NCBI GenBank assembly: GCA_024277255.1
Contig: JAJRVQ010000044.1
Coordinates: forward strand, 1-52,486
Origin: Acidobacteriota bacterium
GTDB taxonomy: Bacteria > Acidobacteriota > Thermoanaerobaculia > Multivoradales > SZUA-115
Length of the DNA stretch: 52,486 bases
Direction of reading: 5' to 3'
This document shows positions 50,733 through 52,486 of the stretch, in pieces. The notes below the pieces were generated by a model, which did no database searches, was not told where the DNA came from, and was given only the letters and a program-made list of their open reading frames with translations. The translations under genes were made by a program, and so were the position numbers. Position 1 is the first letter of the stretch. Each line of letters opens with the position of its first letter.

Positions 50733-52193
50733 ATGCTGAAGCAACGGGCCCGCACCCTCGCGGCAACCATCTTCCTCCTCGATGTCACCCTCGTGGCTGT
50801 GGCTTTCCTCGCTGCCTACTGGCTGCGTAGCTCGTTGTTGCCCTGGGTAGCACCGAGCCGCTTCCCGCTACCCCTCTACCCGCTCAGCGCCTACCTGCCG
50901 CTGCTGCCGTTGGCGCTGGGAATCTGGGGTGGCCTTCTGTTGCAAGGGCGCCAGTACCGCAGCCACCGAACCATGCTCCTGCCCGAGGAAGCCTGGAACA
51001 TCCTGCGCATCGGCTTGCTCAGCTCGGTCATCTTCACCCTCACCATCTACGCCTTCCGGCTCGACCAGGTCCTCTTGGAAAGCGATCTGATCAGCCGCTT
51101 GTGGATTCTTCTCTTCGCCACTCTTTCGATCATCCTGCTGCTGACCGAGAAGCTGGCCATCCGCGTCACCTCGCGCTACGTCAGATCCCGCGGCTTCAAC
51201 TACCGCACCGTGCTGATCGTCGGCACCGGCAAGTCGGCCGCCGAAGTGATCGCCTCGGTCCAGCGCCACGGTTATTGGGGCTTACGCATCCTTGGCCAGG
51301 TGACGACCGCCGAGAGTTGCGACAAGCGACCGGCCCGAGCCGGCCAGTTGCCGCTGCTCGGAACGTTGGCCGACATCCCCAAGATTCTCGAAGAGAACGT
51401 GGTCGACGATGTCGTCTTCGCCGTCACACGGCGCGAACTCGACCGCATGGAAGACCTCTTCTTGATGTTCCAAGAACTCGGCATCCGCACGCAGTTTGCC
51501 TTGAACCTCTTCCCGCACACCCAGAGCCGGGTGGAACTCGAGGCCTTGGACGGCATCCCGATGCTGACCTTCTCGACCGGCCCGTCGAGCATCGTGCAGC
51601 TGCTGGGCAAGCGGGTCCTCGACATCGCGATCGCCGGTCTGCTGATGGTCCTCGGCCTACCGGTGGTGGTCATCGTCGCTCTGGCGATCAAGCTGACCTC
51701 CGGCGGCCGGGTCCTTTTCGCTCAGACCCGCTGCGGCCTCAACGGACGGCGCTTCACCTTGTACAAGTTCCGCACCATGATCGAAGGGGCCGAGCTGCGC
51801 CGCGCCGAGCTGGAACATCTCAACGAGATGGACGGCCCGGTGTTCAAACTGCGCCGCGACCCGCGAGTCACCCTACTCGGCCGCTTCCTGCGCAAATTCA
51901 GCCTCGACGAGTTGCCTCAGCTGTGGAACGTCTTGCGCGGCGACATGAGCATGGTCGGCCCCCGCCCACCGATCCCGGAGGAGGTCGCCAAGTACCAACG
52001 CTGGCAGCGCCGCCGCCTGGCCATGAAACCCGGCCTGACCTGCCTATGGCAAATCAGCGGCCGCAACGAAGTCGACTTCGATCGCTGGATCGAACTCGAC
52101 CTCGAGTACATCGACTCCTGGTCCCCGAGCCTGGATTTCAAGATCCTGCTCAAGACCATTCCCGTCGTGCTGACCGGTCGCGGGGCCAGTTAG
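50733..52193 (+). CDS. polyprenyl glycosylphosphotransferase (initiating sugar transferase)
   Basis: ATG 50733 (MLKQRARTLAATI) gives 486 residues; the longer frame adds a repeat-rich His/Ala stretch (50645-50735) that is probably leader. Four N-terminal helices and a CoA-binding-like domain (VLIVGTGKSAAEVIASVQRH) precede the bacterial sugar transferase domain. That domain includes KRVLDIAIAGLLM, LYKFRTMIEGAE, KFSLDELPQLWNVLRGDMSM, VGPRPPIPEEV and KPGLTCLWQISGRNEV. It moves a sugar-1-phosphate to undecaprenyl phosphate, the first step of repeat-unit synthesis. Confidence 0.94.
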   Translation: MLKQRARTLAATIFLLDVTLVAVAFLAAYWLRSSLLPWVAPSRFPLPLYPLSAYLPLLPLALGIWGGLLLQGRQYRSHRTMLLPEEAWNILRIGLLSSVIFTLTIYAFRLDQVLLESDLISRLWILLFATLSIILLLTEKLAIRVTSRYVRSRGFNYRTVLIVGTGKSAAEVIASVQRHGYWGLRILGQVTTAESCDKRPARAGQLPLLGTLADIPKILEENVVDDVVFAVTRRELDRMEDLFLMFQELGIRTQFALNLFPHTQSRVELEALDGIPMLTFSTGPSSIVQLLGKRVLDIAIAGLLMVLGLPVVVIVALAIKLTSGGRVLFAQTRCGLNGRRFTLYKFRTMIEGAELRRAELEHLNEMDGPVFKLRRDPRVTLLGRFLRKFSLDELPQLWNVLRGDMSMVGPRPPIPEEVAKYQRWQRRRLAMKPGLTCLWQISGRNEVDFDRWIELDLEYIDSWSPSLDFKILLKTIPVVLTGRGAS

Positions 52194-52206
52194 GGCCACC
52201 CGCGCG

Positions 52207-52278
52207 CCCGTTTGTTTATGGGGATCTCTCTGCGAGATCTCCTCGCGCGAAAAAACGCGGTTTTTCGCGCTCACCCCG
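52207..52278. repeat. double-hairpin repeat, copy 2
   Basis: Stems are GGGGATCTC/GAGATCTCC (52220-52228/52234-52242, one G-T pair) and GCGCGAAAAA/TTTTTCGCGC (52245-52254/52261-52270). It starts 13 nt after the last glycan gene. Confidence 0.75.
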
Positions 52279-52291
52279 CCACCGCCCCCCG

Positions 52292-52366
52292 CCCGTCTAT
52301 TTATGGGGATCTCTCTGCGAGATCCCCTCGCGCGAAAAAACGCGGTTTTTCGCGCTCACCCCTAAT
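52292..52366. repeat. double-hairpin repeat, copy 3
   Basis: This tandem neighbour lies 85 nt after copy 2. Its stems GGGGATCTC/GAGATCCCC (52305-52313/52319-52327) and GCGCGAAAAA/TTTTTCGCGC (52330-52339/52346-52355) are perfect. The border GCTCACCCCTAA matches copy 1 exactly. Confidence 0.75.
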
Positions 52367-52375
52367 ACTACTGTG

Positions 52376-52486
52376 TCACAAAGCATGTTGTTGGTTACCG
52401 CACCATGGGCAGTGAGGCAGTCGTTGGAGTAGATCTCGTGCACGGTGGCGTCTTTGGGTTGTGATCGACGTAGGATTGTGGCGCTC
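52376..52486 (-). CDS. possible 3' end of an unidentified gene, partial
   Basis: On the minus strand a frame enters from the right edge and ends at TGA (52378-52376). Its last residues include RRHRARDLLQRLPHCPWCGN, with a CxxC that could be half of a zinc ribbon as in some transposases. It is only 36 residues long, so this is a guess about coding and I name no family. Confidence 0.2.
   Translation of the reverse strand, partial: ERHNPTSITTQRRHRARDLLQRLPHCPWCGNQQHAL

Noticed and set aside
50562..50744. Small minus-strand membrane peptide
   Set aside because: It looks hydrophobic, but it has no ribosome binding site and results from the repeated CATGCTGA words read backwards.

Overview
The window is GC-rich bacterial chromosomal DNA. 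Its gene content points to Acidobacteriota, perhaps near Thermoanaerobaculia: MacB-type permease pairs with an NtrC-type two-component system, a TPR serine/threonine kinase coupled to an ECF sigma factor, a CHAT protease, several VapBC modules, and signs of leaderless transcription. No rRNA, 16S marker or species-level signal is visible, so this placement is an inference.

Region 1 (1-12.9 kb) is accessory and defence-like. A CHAT-domain (caspase-like) protease, open to the left edge, overlaps by 4 nt a partner gene of unknown function. Next come remnants: a BPTD_3080-type restriction helicase that has lost its C-terminus, a small winged-helix-like protein, a structured non-coding stretch with a tRNA-like CCA end, a ribbon-helix-helix protein, and a UvrD-type helicase without its N-terminus. 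A second copy of that helicase's C-terminal tail lies 2.75 kb further on, beyond a secreted metzincin-like protease and an exported protein. An AAA_14/DUF4143 ATPase closes the region.

Region 2 (13-22 kb) mixes toxin-antitoxin modules with housekeeping genes: RHH/VapC, Phd/VapC (minus strand), a second Phd/VapC, and BrnTA whose toxin has an in-frame amber codon. All four modules have a palindrome over the -10 box with the start codon only 5-6 nt further on, which suggests leaderless, autorepressed mRNAs. Between them lie tRNA-Ser(TGA), a SAM methyltransferase coupled to a one-chain HgcA-HgcB-like corrinoid/ferredoxin membrane protein, a TPR membrane protein and serS.

Region 3 (22.4-41.4 kb) concerns the envelope and signalling. 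A small secreted Cys-rich protein precedes a large exported protein with carboxypeptidase-regulatory-like repeats. A minus-strand operon (membrane fusion protein, ABC ATPase, two MacB-like permeases, NtrC-type regulator, histidine kinase) is followed by a YfhO-type membrane protein divergent from a methyltransferase, then by a second secreted Cys-rich protein, the kinase/ECF sigma pair and a small Cys/His-rich protein.

Region 4 (41.5-52.5 kb) is an exopolysaccharide or glycan locus on the plus strand: a membrane protein, a GT-C glycosyltransferase, three GT2 enzymes, a DUF1972/GT4 glycosyltransferase and an initiating polyprenyl glycosylphosphotransferase, mostly joined by 1-4 nt overlaps. 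The locus is bracketed by copies of a double-hairpin repeat whose stems differ between copies but keep pairing.
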